64,000 nucleotides of DNA from Fodinibius sp052060035 (GTDB lineage: Bacteria; Bacteroidota; Rhodothermia; Balneolales; Balneolaceae). The stretch is from NCBI RefSeq assembly GCF_052060035.1, contig NZ_JBPOEA010000012.1, positions 1 to 64,000 of the forward strand, given 5' to 3'. Both the position numbers and the translations under genes were made by a program. Shown piece after piece: positions 8,783 to 17,988 of this stretch (position 1 is the first letter of the stretch; each line of letters starts with the position of its first letter). The notes below the pieces were generated by a model that was given only the letters and a program-made list of their open reading frames with translations, made no database searches and had not been told where the DNA came from.

Positions 8783-9337
8783 TTATTCTGAATCCTTAAG
8801 TTTGATAAATGGCATCAATTTGTCCAATCGTTTTTGAGCAATTCCCTTAATATTTTTTAACTCCTCAAACGACCTAAATTCCCCGTTTTCATTACGGTAA
8901 TTGACGATCCGTTTCGCATAGGTTGGACCAATTCCCGGTAAAGTTTTTAGTACTTCCCTGTTGGCATTATTAACGTTTATCCGCTCTTTATCTATGTTTT
9001 GTTCGGTATTGTCAGCTTTATCCTTATAAGTATCGGCTTGTTGATTTGAAGTAGAATCTTCCGATACTGTATCGGTCTTCGCCTTGGCAATTTGTTTTTT
9101 TCGGGTTGGAAAATATTGCTCCATCAACTTTTCTTCCTCAGCCTTGATTATAGCTGTGCGTTCGGCAAACTGCTGCTCAAGTTCATGATAGTCTCCATCA
9201 CCAAATGGAACCGACGGTGACAATGCCAAATTCATCCCACCCAGCAATACAAGAATAATCAGTAACCCCGATATTGCTTTACGTTCACCGGGTGCAATCT
9301 TTAATTTCTCCAACCAGAAAAATAGCTGTCTCTTCAT
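8783..9337 (-). CDS. Membrane-anchored helix-hairpin-helix (ComEA-like) protein
   Basis: 184-residue protein with a single N-terminal transmembrane helix (about 20-40), a charged coiled-coil-like linker to about 115, and a C-terminal ComEA-type helix-hairpin-helix DNA-binding domain. The domain reads INVNNANREVLKTLPGIG, then AKRIVNYR and FEELKNIKGIAQKRLDKL. This family binds dsDNA non-specifically, and in competent bacteria it binds incoming DNA in the periplasm; that role is plausible but unproven here. It lies 15 bases upstream of porX on the same strand, so the two are probably co-transcribed. Confidence 0.82.
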   Translation of the reverse strand: MKRQLFFWLEKLKIAPGERKAISGLLIILVLLGGMNLALSPSVPFGDGDYHELEQQFAERTAIIKAEEEKLMEQYFPTRKKQIAKAKTDTVSEDSTSNQQADTYKDKADNTEQNIDKERINVNNANREVLKTLPGIGPTYAKRIVNYRNENGEFRSFEELKNIKGIAQKRLDKLMPFIKLKDSE

Positions 9338-9449
9338 AATCTCTCACTCAATTATTAGTTACGTACAAGTAAGACCTTTCGGCATGACAATCCTTACAAA
9401 AATTACTCTTGTGTGAAGCCCAAAATAATTCGATGTTTGGCTTCTATAT

Positions 9450-10247
9450 ATGGAATCAGCAAAGATATATCACTACGACAACCTCTCTATCTCGTACAAT
9501 CGGGTAGGAATTCAGGATAATCACCCTTTGATTATCTTACACGGCTGGGGCAGCAGTAAACAGGTGATGATACCACTAGCTAAACAGCTTTCGGATATCC
9601 GCGATTGCTACGTCTTAGATCTGCCCGGGTTCGGCAATTCGTCGGTACCCAACAGGCCGTGGAATGTCGATGACTATTCTGATCTGATCCAACAATTCAT
9701 AGAAGACCAGAATTTTGATTCTGTTGATCTGCTTGTCCACTCTTTTGGTGGACGCATAGCCCTCAAACTTTGTTCACGTCCCGATGCCAAGCAATGTATT
9801 GACAAAGTACTTATCACTGGTGGTTCAGGCATGAAGCCCAAACGTGGTTGGAAGTATTATTTAAAAAAATACATCGCTAAGCTCCTTAAGGCTCCTTTCT
9901 TAATATTACCGTCTTCCCTTCGTGAAAAAACACTCAGTTGGTTACGAGATACCTCCTTGTGGAAAGCACTGGGCTCCAGCGACTACAGTAAGCTCGAGGG
10001 GGTAATGCGAGAGACATTTGTGAAAACAGTTACCGAATATCTGGAACCTTGTCTGCCTAAAATCCCACATGAAGTGCTTTTATTGTGGGGAGAAAATGAT
10101 GAGGCCGCGCCGTTATATCAGGCCAAGCGCATGGAAGAGGGCATAGAACATGCGGCGCTGGTGGTTATCGATCACGCAGGACATTATGCCTTTCTGGATC
10201 GTCCCTCTCATTTTGCATCCATTGCCAAGGCGTTTTTTAGGGGATGA
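9450..10247 (+). CDS. Alpha/beta-fold hydrolase
   Basis: 265-residue hydrolase with the complete catalytic triad: Ser98 in LVHSFGGR, Asp217 in WGENDEAAP and His245 in DHAGHYAFLD. The oxyanion-hole segment HGWGSS lies at 31-36 and a helical cap is inserted at about 125-190. There is no signal peptide. This generic fold includes MenH, haloperoxidase-like and esterase members, and the substrate cannot be assigned. It is transcribed alone, divergent from the HhH-porX-tsaE cluster. Confidence 0.85.
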   Translation: MESAKIYHYDNLSISYNRVGIQDNHPLIILHGWGSSKQVMIPLAKQLSDIRDCYVLDLPGFGNSSVPNRPWNVDDYSDLIQQFIEDQNFDSVDLLVHSFGGRIALKLCSRPDAKQCIDKVLITGGSGMKPKRGWKYYLKKYIAKLLKAPFLILPSSLREKTLSWLRDTSLWKALGSSDYSKLEGVMRETFVKTVTEYLEPCLPKIPHEVLLLWGENDEAAPLYQAKRMEEGIEHAALVVIDHAGHYAFLDRPSHFASIAKAFFRG

Positions 10248-10309
10248 TATAAAATACCTACCCCCACAATGTTCCGAGCCTATCAGGGGTAAGTAATGCT
10301 GGAAAAAAT

Positions 10310-11272
10310 TTACTTCTCCTCTTCTAACTGCCGCTCCTTGAAATCTTCGTCAAAGTAGTTGTACCATTTGCGAAAGGGACGAAAGGCATTTTCGGGATCG
10401 AAGGGTCGCTTATATTCGCTTTGGCGGCACTCCTCACTGCAACAGCCTTCCATCATGCGGGCTCCTTCTTCGGAGCATACAAATAACTTGTTGCATTCCA
10501 TATTCGCACAATTGATATAGGTGTCGGCCGGCTTACCCGTAATTTCGCAGCGTGCAATCGGCTCCAGATTATCTTCATTCACCGGCACCACCAGACGATC
10601 ATCAAACACAAAGCATTTGCCCTTGTAATGTTCGCCACCCTCTTCTTTGGCGTAGCGTAAAATTCCACCGTGCAGCTGATTTACGTCATCCCAACCTTTC
10701 TCTTTCATCAATACCGAAAACTTCTCACAGCGGATGCCGCCCGTGCAATACATCAGCACTTTTTTATCCTTGCTAATTTCTTCTTCTACCTGATCAAGCC
10801 ATTCTGGAAAATCATAAAAGTTTTCTACACCAGGTGTTATGGCTCCCTCAAAATGACCGATTTTTGATTCATAATCATTGCGCACGTCGATTAGCACGTA
10901 ATCATCTTCATTTTCGAGCACTTCTTTCCACTCATGTGGTTCCAGGTAATTTCCGCCGTCCTCAGGATCAACTTCATCTTTATGAATAGAAACCAGTTCG
11001 TCCCGAGTCTTACATTTCAGCTTTGGGAACGGCACATATTCGCTGGTATCCGTTTTGAAGTCAATGCCGTCGAACCCGGGGATGCTCGTCAAACCTTCTT
11101 TATATTTTGATACCTGTTCGGGCGTACCTCCAACAGTTCCATTGATGCCTTCTTCGTTAATATAGATTCGTCCTTTAATTCCGAGATCCTTACAAAACTG
11201 CTTATGCTCTTCACAGAATGTTTCGGGATCTTCGATGGAGGTGAACTTGTAATAGAGTATTACTTCGTACAT
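10310..11272 (-). CDS. trhO: tRNA uridine(34) hydroxylase TrhO (rhodanese family)
   Basis: Oxygen-dependent enzyme forming ho5U34 in tRNA anticodons (YceA/TrhO family). It has an N-terminal acylphosphatase-like UPF0176 domain (YEVILYYKFTSI to about 95) and a rhodanese domain at about 115-215 with active-site Cys176 in MYCTGGIRC. The C-terminal Cys-rich tail (CANMECNKL, CSEEC) is normal for the family. ATG at 11272 matches the family start MYEVILYYKF; a TTG 45 bases upstream would add an unlikely 15-residue extension. The gene stands alone. Confidence 0.93.
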   Translation of the reverse strand: MYEVILYYKFTSIEDPETFCEEHKQFCKDLGIKGRIYINEEGINGTVGGTPEQVSKYKEGLTSIPGFDGIDFKTDTSEYVPFPKLKCKTRDELVSIHKDEVDPEDGGNYLEPHEWKEVLENEDDYVLIDVRNDYESKIGHFEGAITPGVENFYDFPEWLDQVEEEISKDKKVLMYCTGGIRCEKFSVLMKEKGWDDVNQLHGGILRYAKEEGGEHYKGKCFVFDDRLVVPVNEDNLEPIARCEITGKPADTYINCANMECNKLFVCSEEGARMMEGCCSEECRQSEYKRPFDPENAFRPFRKWYNYFDEDFKERQLEEEK

Positions 11273-11375
11273 AATGGATTTATTTGCCCTTCGTTTCTCA
11301 TAATTTGCAGATGCCAAAAATAAGAGTATTTTTCCAAGAAATGAACCTCATTTGCTCTAAATTATTTTGCCGTTG

Positions 11376-13109
11376 ATGAAGTACTTTTTTCAGCTCACAA
11401 TTCTGAGCTTATTACTTATAATATTTTGCACAACCACCGTTCAATCACAGGATCGCCCCGGTGATAGTAAAATAGATCTACATCAAAAAATCGAACGTGC
11501 TTATCTGCAGGGAGATTTATCGCTCGATCAGAAAGTGCTTTATAAATTCTTCCCTACCGAGGCCAGGGGTAAACTGCCTGATGCAGAGGGCGTAAATTAT
11601 GATATCCCTCTCAAATGTGGAACTCCGGCCACCTCCGACTTTCATCGTCATAAATCTGAACTATCTGTCTCCACCGTAAACCGTATTCAATCTGCACTTT
11701 CACCCCCCGGCATGCAGGCTTCGGAGACCTACCAATCCCCCTCGGGAAATTTCAGCATCCACTACGAGAGGTCCGGTTCTCATGCCGTACCTCCCGAAGA
11801 TGCTAACAGTAACGGCATTCCTGATTATGTCGAAGAAGTTGCCGCCGCAGCCGACTCCACATATCGTCACCAAGTGCAGCGCCTCGGATACACTGATCCT
11901 ATAGAACAGGGACAGACCTATGATATTCATATTTTAAATCTTGAAAATATTTATGGTCGCACCGTTGCTCCAGGAGATGGGACAACCTATATCGATGTAG
12001 AAAATGATTTTTCGGAAGGCTTTCCCTCTAATGATGATCCGGAAGGCGACCAAATTGGGGCCATAAAAGTGACCATAGCTCACGAATTTAAGCACGCGAT
12101 CCAATACAAAGCCAATGAATGGGGAGGAGAAACAGGGCTTTGGCTGGAAATGGATGGTACCTTGATGGAAGAGATTACCTATGACAATGTTAATGACTAC
12201 TACAATTACATAGTCTGGGAAAGCTCCATATTTAATAATCCGAGCGGTGGATTTTATCCCGGATCATACGAGCATATTACTTGGGCTCTTTTCTTTGAAG
12301 AGAAATTCGGTTCGCAGTTTTGGGTAGATGTGTGGGGAACCATTAAAAACAACCCCAATATTTCTATGGTGGATGCTATTACGCAACAGTTGGGTAGTCC
12401 AAACGCTTTCAACCAAAACTACATCAAATCACAGCTTTGGCACTATGCATCCGGGAATAATGGCAGTCAAGGATTTGGTTTTGAGGAAAGCGCATTTTAT
12501 CCCACGCCGAGTATCAGCGACAACTTTTCGGGAGATATCTCTCAACCTGCTGATACCCTTAATAAACTTTCCGCAAAATACTTTGAAATTTCTCCTTCAC
12601 CATTCCCCGGAAGCATAGCGTTCAATCTATCAGAACGCCTCGATCCAAAAGTTGGCATGGGTGTTCTGGCTTATTTTAAGGATGGTGGTGTAGAATCCCT
12701 TATTATATATAACGGCCAGCAAGAATCTATCTATTCTGAAACGGACTGGCAATGGGAGGAGATCGACAAACTGGGAATTGTGGCAGCTAATGGATCATAT
12801 CAAAAATGGACAAAATATGCTTTGGCAATACAATCTACTGATCCACAAATGGTTAGGATAGAACAAAACTACCCCAATCCCTTTAATGAGCAAACTACCA
12901 TCCGCTACAGCATTCCCGAGCAAAAAGAGGTGCAACTTGAGGTTTTTGATGTTCTCGGGCGTAAAATTGCTACTCTTATTGACAAATCACAACCAAAGGG
13001 GATTTACACCCCTAAATTTGACGGGAGTAACCTCGCATCAGGTATCTATTTTTACCGTCTCATTTTAGATGGCAACGTAACCACAAAAAAAATGACGCTG
13101 GTTAAATAA
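11376..13109 (+). CDS. Secreted HExxH protein with T9SS type A sorting domain (MXAN_6640-like)
   Basis: 577-residue exported protein. It has a signal peptide (MKYFFQLTILSLLL, cleavage near VQSQ) and a central domain with EDANSNGIPDYVEEV followed by AHEFKHAIQY, an HExxH zinc motif (His236, Glu237, His240). The last ~85 residues are a type IX sorting domain (NYPNPFNEQTTIRY, VFDVLGRKI, SGIYFYRL). The layout resembles the MXAN_6640-type putative metalloproteases. Activity is inferred from HExxH only; a third ligand is not certain. ATG at 11376 is used; a TTG three codons upstream also exists. It would be delivered to the cell surface or medium through T9SS, and porX lies 2.6 kb away. Confidence 0.85.
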   Translation: MKYFFQLTILSLLLIIFCTTTVQSQDRPGDSKIDLHQKIERAYLQGDLSLDQKVLYKFFPTEARGKLPDAEGVNYDIPLKCGTPATSDFHRHKSELSVSTVNRIQSALSPPGMQASETYQSPSGNFSIHYERSGSHAVPPEDANSNGIPDYVEEVAAAADSTYRHQVQRLGYTDPIEQGQTYDIHILNLENIYGRTVAPGDGTTYIDVENDFSEGFPSNDDPEGDQIGAIKVTIAHEFKHAIQYKANEWGGETGLWLEMDGTLMEEITYDNVNDYYNYIVWESSIFNNPSGGFYPGSYEHITWALFFEEKFGSQFWVDVWGTIKNNPNISMVDAITQQLGSPNAFNQNYIKSQLWHYASGNNGSQGFGFEESAFYPTPSISDNFSGDISQPADTLNKLSAKYFEISPSPFPGSIAFNLSERLDPKVGMGVLAYFKDGGVESLIIYNGQQESIYSETDWQWEEIDKLGIVAANGSYQKWTKYALAIQSTDPQMVRIEQNYPNPFNEQTTIRYSIPEQKEVQLEVFDVLGRKIATLIDKSQPKGIYTPKFDGSNLASGIYFYRLILDGNVTTKKMTLVK

Positions 13110-13126
13110 AAGAAGTGAAAAGTGAA

Positions 13127-13151
13127 ACGGCAGACCTCTTCAACCTGCCGT
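13127..13151. terminator. Possible bidirectional terminator between convergent genes
   Basis: ACGGCAG (13127-13133) and CTGCCGT (13145-13151) form a 7-bp stem with an 11-base loop in the 55-base gap between the convergent T9SS-cargo gene and fahA. No clear T tract follows on either strand, so this is a weak call based on position. Confidence 0.35.
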
Positions 13152-13164
13152 CGCAAAATGTTAT

Positions 13165-14460
13165 CTAAACGTCTAATTCTTTCGCAGGCAATATTTTACC
13201 GGTCACCCTGCCAAAACCAATCCGATAATCGTCGGTATCGGCATAGCCGGTCATTGTCACCTCATCGCCATCCTCAAGAAAAGTGCGAGTTTCGCCATTG
13301 GGAAACTCAATGGCATCCGTCCCCTTCCAACTTAATTCCAGCATGCTACCGTACGACGATTTTTCTTCGCCACTGATCGTTCCTGAAGCATACAAATCGC
13401 CGGGACGGACATTACATCCCGTAATCGTTTGATGCGCCAGCTGCTGAGCGATATTCCAATACAGGTTTTTGGCATTCGATGAAGATATTTTATGCGGCTG
13501 GTCCATTTTTTCGCCCTTTAAAAATACCTCCAGATTGATATTAAAGGTCCATTTCCCTTCAGACTGTAGATATGGAAGTGGCTCGGGATCTTGCTCGGGA
13601 CCTTCCCTGCGAAACGGCTCAAGCGCGTCCAGCGTCACAATCCACGGCGAAACGGATGTTGCCCAGTTCTTTGCCAAAAAAGGACCCAACGGCTGATATT
13701 CCCATTTCTGTATATCTCGGGCACTCCAATCGTTTACCAACATCAATCCAAAAATATGATCTTCAGCATCTGATACTGAAATAGGACTGCCCAGCTCATT
13801 TCCAGGGCCGGTTAGGAATCCCATCTCCAGTTCGAAATCACAAAGCTTACATGCGCTAAAAATGGGCGTATCATCGCTGTCGGGTGGCAATATTTGTCCC
13901 TTGGGACGATGCAAATCCGTACCGCTTACCACCACCGAACTTGCGCGTCCGTGATAACCCACTGGCAGGTGTTTCCAGTTGGGTTTCAGCGCATTTTCGG
14001 GATCTCGAAACATGCTTCCCACGTTAATCGCGTGCTGCTCGGAGGAATAAAAATCGGTGTAATCCCCAATGTCTACCGGAAGCAGCATTTCGACCTCATC
14101 CATGGGAGTAAGTACTTGTTCCTGAAGCGGTTTATTATCGCGCAACGCTGGTTCATCGGCACTTAACAACGTACTGATATATGAACGTGCTTCGGCCCAT
14201 GCCTTTCGACCAAGCTCCATAAAACTATTCAGCGTCCGCTCCCGAAATACCGGCTTGCCGTCAAGCTCCGGTCCGTCAAAAACACCGGCAGCGTCAAGTT
14301 CCGCCAGGTTTACCACATAATCCCCGATAGCGGTGCAGATAAATACTTCGCCATCGTCTTTAGATCGAGCTACGCCATAGGGCAAATTTTGAATGGGAAA
14401 GTGTGATTCTGAGTCTACCTCGATAAATGATTCTAAGTTAGGATCGTTTGTTGGATGCAT
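13165..14460 (-). CDS. fahA: Fumarylacetoacetase
   Basis: Last step of tyrosine/phenylalanine degradation: hydrolyses 4-fumarylacetoacetate to fumarate and acetoacetate. The 431 residues match full-length FAH: an N-terminal domain (PYGVARSKDDG), then GYHGRASSVVVSG, ELEMGFLTGPGNELG, NDWSARDIQKWEYQPLG and the GDLYASGTISG motif. These carry the metal ligands and the catalytic His. The start is ATG at 14460. An unnamed gene lies immediately upstream on the same strand (76-base gap). Earlier pathway genes (hppD, hmgA) are not in the window. Confidence 0.96.
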   Translation of the reverse strand: MHPTNDPNLESFIEVDSESHFPIQNLPYGVARSKDDGEVFICTAIGDYVVNLAELDAAGVFDGPELDGKPVFRERTLNSFMELGRKAWAEARSYISTLLSADEPALRDNKPLQEQVLTPMDEVEMLLPVDIGDYTDFYSSEQHAINVGSMFRDPENALKPNWKHLPVGYHGRASSVVVSGTDLHRPKGQILPPDSDDTPIFSACKLCDFELEMGFLTGPGNELGSPISVSDAEDHIFGLMLVNDWSARDIQKWEYQPLGPFLAKNWATSVSPWIVTLDALEPFRREGPEQDPEPLPYLQSEGKWTFNINLEVFLKGEKMDQPHKISSSNAKNLYWNIAQQLAHQTITGCNVRPGDLYASGTISGEEKSSYGSMLELSWKGTDAIEFPNGETRTFLEDGDEVTMTGYADTDDYRIGFGRVTGKILPAKELDV

Positions 14461-14536
14461 TTCTTGATAATTTTGTGTTATAAATTTTGAATGATCAATT
14501 ACTTCCCGATTAAATCATGATCCCTGATTGGGAAAC

Positions 14537-15517
14537 TTATAAAAGTCCGAGCTTCTGCAGGTCTTCGCGTGGTTCATCGAAACTACAACTACCAAAAGAA
14601 ATGAGGGCTACTTGGCGCAACTCTTTGATCTCCTTAGTTGATACCTCATAATCCTTCCAGCGAAAACCGGAACTTGTGAATGAAAACTGCTCCCTGTCTT
14701 CTTCATTGATTACCTCCTGCATTTGCTCATCCGTAAAATCATGAGCATAGCCCAGCATAGCACCACCGAAGACATTTAAAAATCCGTGCATTTTCGTTTT
14801 AAGCGTGTGGTTATAATGACGAATGGGGTGATGCAAACCAGCTGTACATTTTAGCGCTAAATTTTGCTCGCGGACGTTATTCAACGTAAATGCAACCTGC
14901 TCTATGGAAGGAAACATCGATGCTTCTACCCCACCGCATCGCAGCTTGTATCCAGCCTTGATACCATCATCAGATACAGAACCTTCATTATATTGATTTA
15001 TAGATTCCAAAATTAATGAAATCTCTTTTTTCCAGTTTTTATCAAAAATTCCTTCAAAGAAAATATCATGCGGGAATTCAGCCACATTCTTAAAATGACG
15101 AGCCGTTTCCTCGAAAATATCAGCAAGAAGTTTATTATCACTTGCAAATACTGCTTCACGCGGGAGCTTAATTTCCAAAACATCCGTTTTAACGCGGTCA
15201 CCGTGTTCACTGTGGAACTGATCCAAAGCCCCGATAATATCCTGCAAATGCTCCCGGTAGTCGGCAATCGTTTCTGTTCTTTTTCCCAATATCGAAAAAG
15301 CGAATGGATCTCCCTTCCTAAAAAGTGTTTCTCCATAGGGTGCTAAGTCTCGCAAACGTCCGGCCGGAATAATATATCGAGACAACATCCAGGCATCTTC
15401 TTCTTCCCTATAATTACTATACTTTTGGAGGGACGTATCAAGCGAGAGATCAGCTGGAGGAAACAATCCCGCATAATCAATAATCTCCCGCATAAATGCT
15501 TTAAAACTTGCTTTCAT
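14537..15517 (-). CDS. Conserved hypothetical protein upstream of fumarylacetoacetase
   Basis: 326 residues, no signal peptide or membrane segment. I do not recognise a named family. The N-terminus contains IIDYAGLFPPADLSLD. The middle alternates predicted strands and helices (LEIKLPRE, IFFEGIF, YKLRCGGVEASMFPS). The C-terminal half has ALKCTAGLHHPIRHYN, whose Lys, Cys and paired His look like active-site residues of a barrel enzyme. The order of the RCGG and KCTAGLHHP segments is compatible with a TIM-barrel fold; that is inference. It is transcribed just ahead of fahA, pointing to a role in aromatic amino-acid catabolism. Confidence 0.75.
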   Translation of the reverse strand: MKASFKAFMREIIDYAGLFPPADLSLDTSLQKYSNYREEEDAWMLSRYIIPAGRLRDLAPYGETLFRKGDPFAFSILGKRTETIADYREHLQDIIGALDQFHSEHGDRVKTDVLEIKLPREAVFASDNKLLADIFEETARHFKNVAEFPHDIFFEGIFDKNWKKEISLILESINQYNEGSVSDDGIKAGYKLRCGGVEASMFPSIEQVAFTLNNVREQNLALKCTAGLHHPIRHYNHTLKTKMHGFLNVFGGAMLGYAHDFTDEQMQEVINEEDREQFSFTSSGFRWKDYEVSTKEIKELRQVALISFGSCSFDEPREDLQKLGLL

Positions 15518-15577
15518 CGGTCTATTGTTCAGTTGGTAAATATTTTATTTCACATATCATAGACATAGATAAGCAAT

Positions 15578-16702
15578 CTAATGCAAGGTTACTAAATCCA
15601 AAATAATTGCATCCGCAATTTTTATCCCCTTGTCAGTTAGCTTAACCCCTTCATCCGCAACCACTTTTTCCTCATCAACCATACGCTCGATATACTCAAG
15701 CTGACGGTCGTTAAACGTATAATTATATCTTTGCTTTAAATTCTCAAACCCAATTCCCTTTCGCGTTCGCAGCCCCATCATTAATCGTTCCTCCGCCAAC
15801 TGGGTTAAGGAAAGCTCTTCTTTTTCGAGATGATCTTCATCCCGCAAATATTTCCGCAGGTCCTGCTCATTTTCCCACCGTTCAGCCTTATCATCCCACC
15901 AAAACGAATGCGCTCCGGGACCCAATCCCAAGTAATTTTCGTGCTCCCAGTAGTTGCTATTGTGGATCGCCTCTTTGCCAGGAATACTGTAATTACTTAC
16001 CTCATAACGCTCTATACCCTGCCTACTAAACAGTTGGTTAATTATGTCAAAGTGTTCAGCCACCATGTCACCCTCAGGTGGAGCAATGCGTCCGAGCTCA
16101 ACTTGCTTACCCAGACGAGTCCTCGGTTCAACGGTAAGCGAATAGGCCGATATATGAGGAGGATTAAACTCAAGAAGATTTTTAACATCTCGCTGCAACT
16201 GCTCTGTTGTTTGGCCGGGATTGCCATAAATAAGATCAACGGTAAACGACTTAAAATCGGATGCACTTAAAAGCTCCAAACACTGCATAGCTTCCTCGCT
16301 TGAATGGGCTCGATGCATAAACTCCAGCAACTCTGGCTCAAAACTTTGAACCCCCATGCTGGCCCTGCTTATACCCAGCGATTTCAGATCTGACAAAAAT
16401 TGGGCTGAGACATCATCGGGATTCATCTCAAGTGTAATTTCCCTGGGATCGATGTCAAATACTTCATAAAGAGCCTGCATAATCTGCTCTAATTGTGCCG
16501 GCACCAACAGCGATGGCGTCCCACCCCCAAAATAGATTGTCTCTACCGTTTCTTCAGAAAATCTTGTATCGCCATAACTTTTTATATCCTCAATCAATCT
16601 TTTTACAAAATGCTCCCGCTCTGATGTGCGGGTAACAAAGTAAAAATTGCAGTACGAACATGCCTGCTTACAAAAGGGTATATGAAGGTAAATTCCGGAC
16701 AA
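15578..16702 (-). CDS. hemW: Radical SAM heme chaperone HemW
   Basis: Radical SAM protein of the HemW group, formerly called oxygen-independent coproporphyrinogen oxidase-like; it binds heme and delivers it to membrane targets. The 374 residues begin with YLHIPFCKQACSYCNF, holding the CxxxCxxC 4Fe-4S motif, followed by YFGGGTPS and EMNPDD. It lacks the extra N-terminal region of true HemN. The start must be TTG at 16702: an in-frame stop lies 15 bases upstream and the Fe-S motif begins about nine codons in. It is followed on the minus strand by the unnamed gene and fahA. Confidence 0.93.
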   Translation of the reverse strand: MSGIYLHIPFCKQACSYCNFYFVTRTSEREHFVKRLIEDIKSYGDTRFSEETVETIYFGGGTPSLLVPAQLEQIMQALYEVFDIDPREITLEMNPDDVSAQFLSDLKSLGISRASMGVQSFEPELLEFMHRAHSSEEAMQCLELLSASDFKSFTVDLIYGNPGQTTEQLQRDVKNLLEFNPPHISAYSLTVEPRTRLGKQVELGRIAPPEGDMVAEHFDIINQLFSRQGIERYEVSNYSIPGKEAIHNSNYWEHENYLGLGPGAHSFWWDDKAERWENEQDLRKYLRDEDHLEKEELSLTQLAEERLMMGLRTRKGIGFENLKQRYNYTFNDRQLEYIERMVDEEKVVADEGVKLTDKGIKIADAIILDLVTLH

Positions 16703-16761
16703 AATAATTAGGAATTATGTATTAGGATTATGAGTTCTATCCCTAATTATACTTTCGCATA

Positions 16762-17310
16762 TCAAGTTTTAGCGTCGTAAAATGGATTGGTCTCATACGT
16801 GTCTTTCTGCATATAAGCCCGCGCATATTTTATATAATTGTCTGCATGTTCTTTGATGGAATGGATTTCCTCCTCGGTCAATTTGCGCTTCTTCTCAACA
16901 GGCGTTCCCATATACATATAACCTGATTCCAGTCGCTTGCCCGGCGGTACTAAACTTCCCGCAGCAACGATCACATCAGATTCAATGACAGCTTCATCCA
17001 GCACGGTTGCATGAATACCAATGAGTGCTCGATCGTGAATGGTGCAACCATGAATCATCGCATTGTGACCAATAGTTACCTCATCTCCAATTTCGGTGGG
17101 TCCCGTTCGATTCATTACATGGATGCAAACATTATCCTGCACATTCGAACGCTCACCAATCTTAATCCAGTTTACATCACCACGGATCGTCACATTAAAC
17201 CAAATGCTGCTTTCATCCCCGACGGTTACATCACCAATAATATCAGCGCTGGGTGCTACAAAGGCAGAGTCGGGATAATTCGGCTTCTTATCGAGAAATT
17301 CGTAGATCAT
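16762..17310 (-). CDS. Gamma-carbonic anhydrase family hexapeptide-repeat protein
   Basis: 182-residue left-handed beta-helix protein of the gamma-CA/YrdA/PaaY type. Hexapeptide turns run from about 20 to 140 (SADIIGDVTVG, IGERSNVQDNV, IGHNAMIHGC). Three histidines positioned as zinc ligands are present: His64, His82 and His87. Activity as carbonic anhydrase is not guaranteed in this subgroup. The start is ATG at 17310, 18 bases downstream of the DsbA-like gene, so the two are probably co-transcribed. Confidence 0.92.
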   Translation of the reverse strand: MIYEFLDKKPNYPDSAFVAPSADIIGDVTVGDESSIWFNVTIRGDVNWIKIGERSNVQDNVCIHVMNRTGPTEIGDEVTIGHNAMIHGCTIHDRALIGIHATVLDEAVIESDVIVAAGSLVPPGKRLESGYMYMGTPVEKKRKLTEEEIHSIKEHADNYIKYARAYMQKDTYETNPFYDAKT

Positions 17311-17328
17311 AACATTAGGCTTTACCTT

Positions 17329-17913
17329 TTACTCACCAATATACTGTTGCAGCAACTGATCAAACTGCTGGAAATTACGGGGTAACGGATCCACCTTGAC
17401 ACCATCAATAAAGAAGGTGGGTGTAGCATTCACTCCCGCATTGCGCCCTTCTTTTCGTTGCTCCATTACAACTTTCTGAGTTTCAGCAGAATTGAGATCG
17501 CTCTTAAACTGATCAACATCTAACTCCAGATCCCGTGCATAATTTACAAATATGGACGTAGGACTACCCGAATTGGACCACCGCTTCTGATTTTCAAACA
17601 GCAAGCTGTGCATCTCGTAAAACTTATCCTGATTTTTTGCTGCCTGGGCCGCACGCGCCGCCAATGCTGCGTATTGGTGCGAATTCAACGGGAAGAACTT
17701 CATTTTGAATTCAATCTGGTCTCCATATTTATCCTTCAGTTTTTCTACGATGGGATGGAAATAGGCACAAGCCGGACATTGATAATCGCTGTATTCTACA
17801 ATCGTTAACGGCTCGTTATCGGTATTTGAAGACTGTGCTGCGGTTTGAGTAAAAGCCCCCATCCCAAAAATTAAACCAATAAAAAGAACACCGGTAATAA
17901 TTACTTTTTTCAT
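17329..17913 (-). CDS. DsbA-family thioredoxin-fold protein, exported
   Basis: Periplasmic thiol oxidoreductase-like protein of 194 residues. It has a signal peptide (MKKVIITGVLFIGLIFG, ending near TAAQS) and the active site CPAC at residues 46-49 within YSDYQCPACAYFHP. The cis-Pro loop NATPTFFIDG lies near 165. It resembles the DSBA-like thioredoxin_4 group (BdbD-like). ATG at 17913 gives a clean signal peptide; another ATG lies six codons upstream at 17931. No DsbB/VKOR partner is seen nearby. Confidence 0.9.
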   Translation of the reverse strand: MKKVIITGVLFIGLIFGMGAFTQTAAQSSNTDNEPLTIVEYSDYQCPACAYFHPIVEKLKDKYGDQIEFKMKFFPLNSHQYAALAARAAQAAKNQDKFYEMHSLLFENQKRWSNSGSPTSIFVNYARDLELDVDQFKSDLNSAETQKVVMEQRKEGRNAGVNATPTFFIDGVKVDPLPRNFQQFDQLLQQYIGE

Positions 17914-17988
17914 TTGTCTGGTTTTATACATTCGAAATTAGTTTCTGGTAAAAAAATATTAGTGTAAAAGTAACGCCAAGCTTAGACT

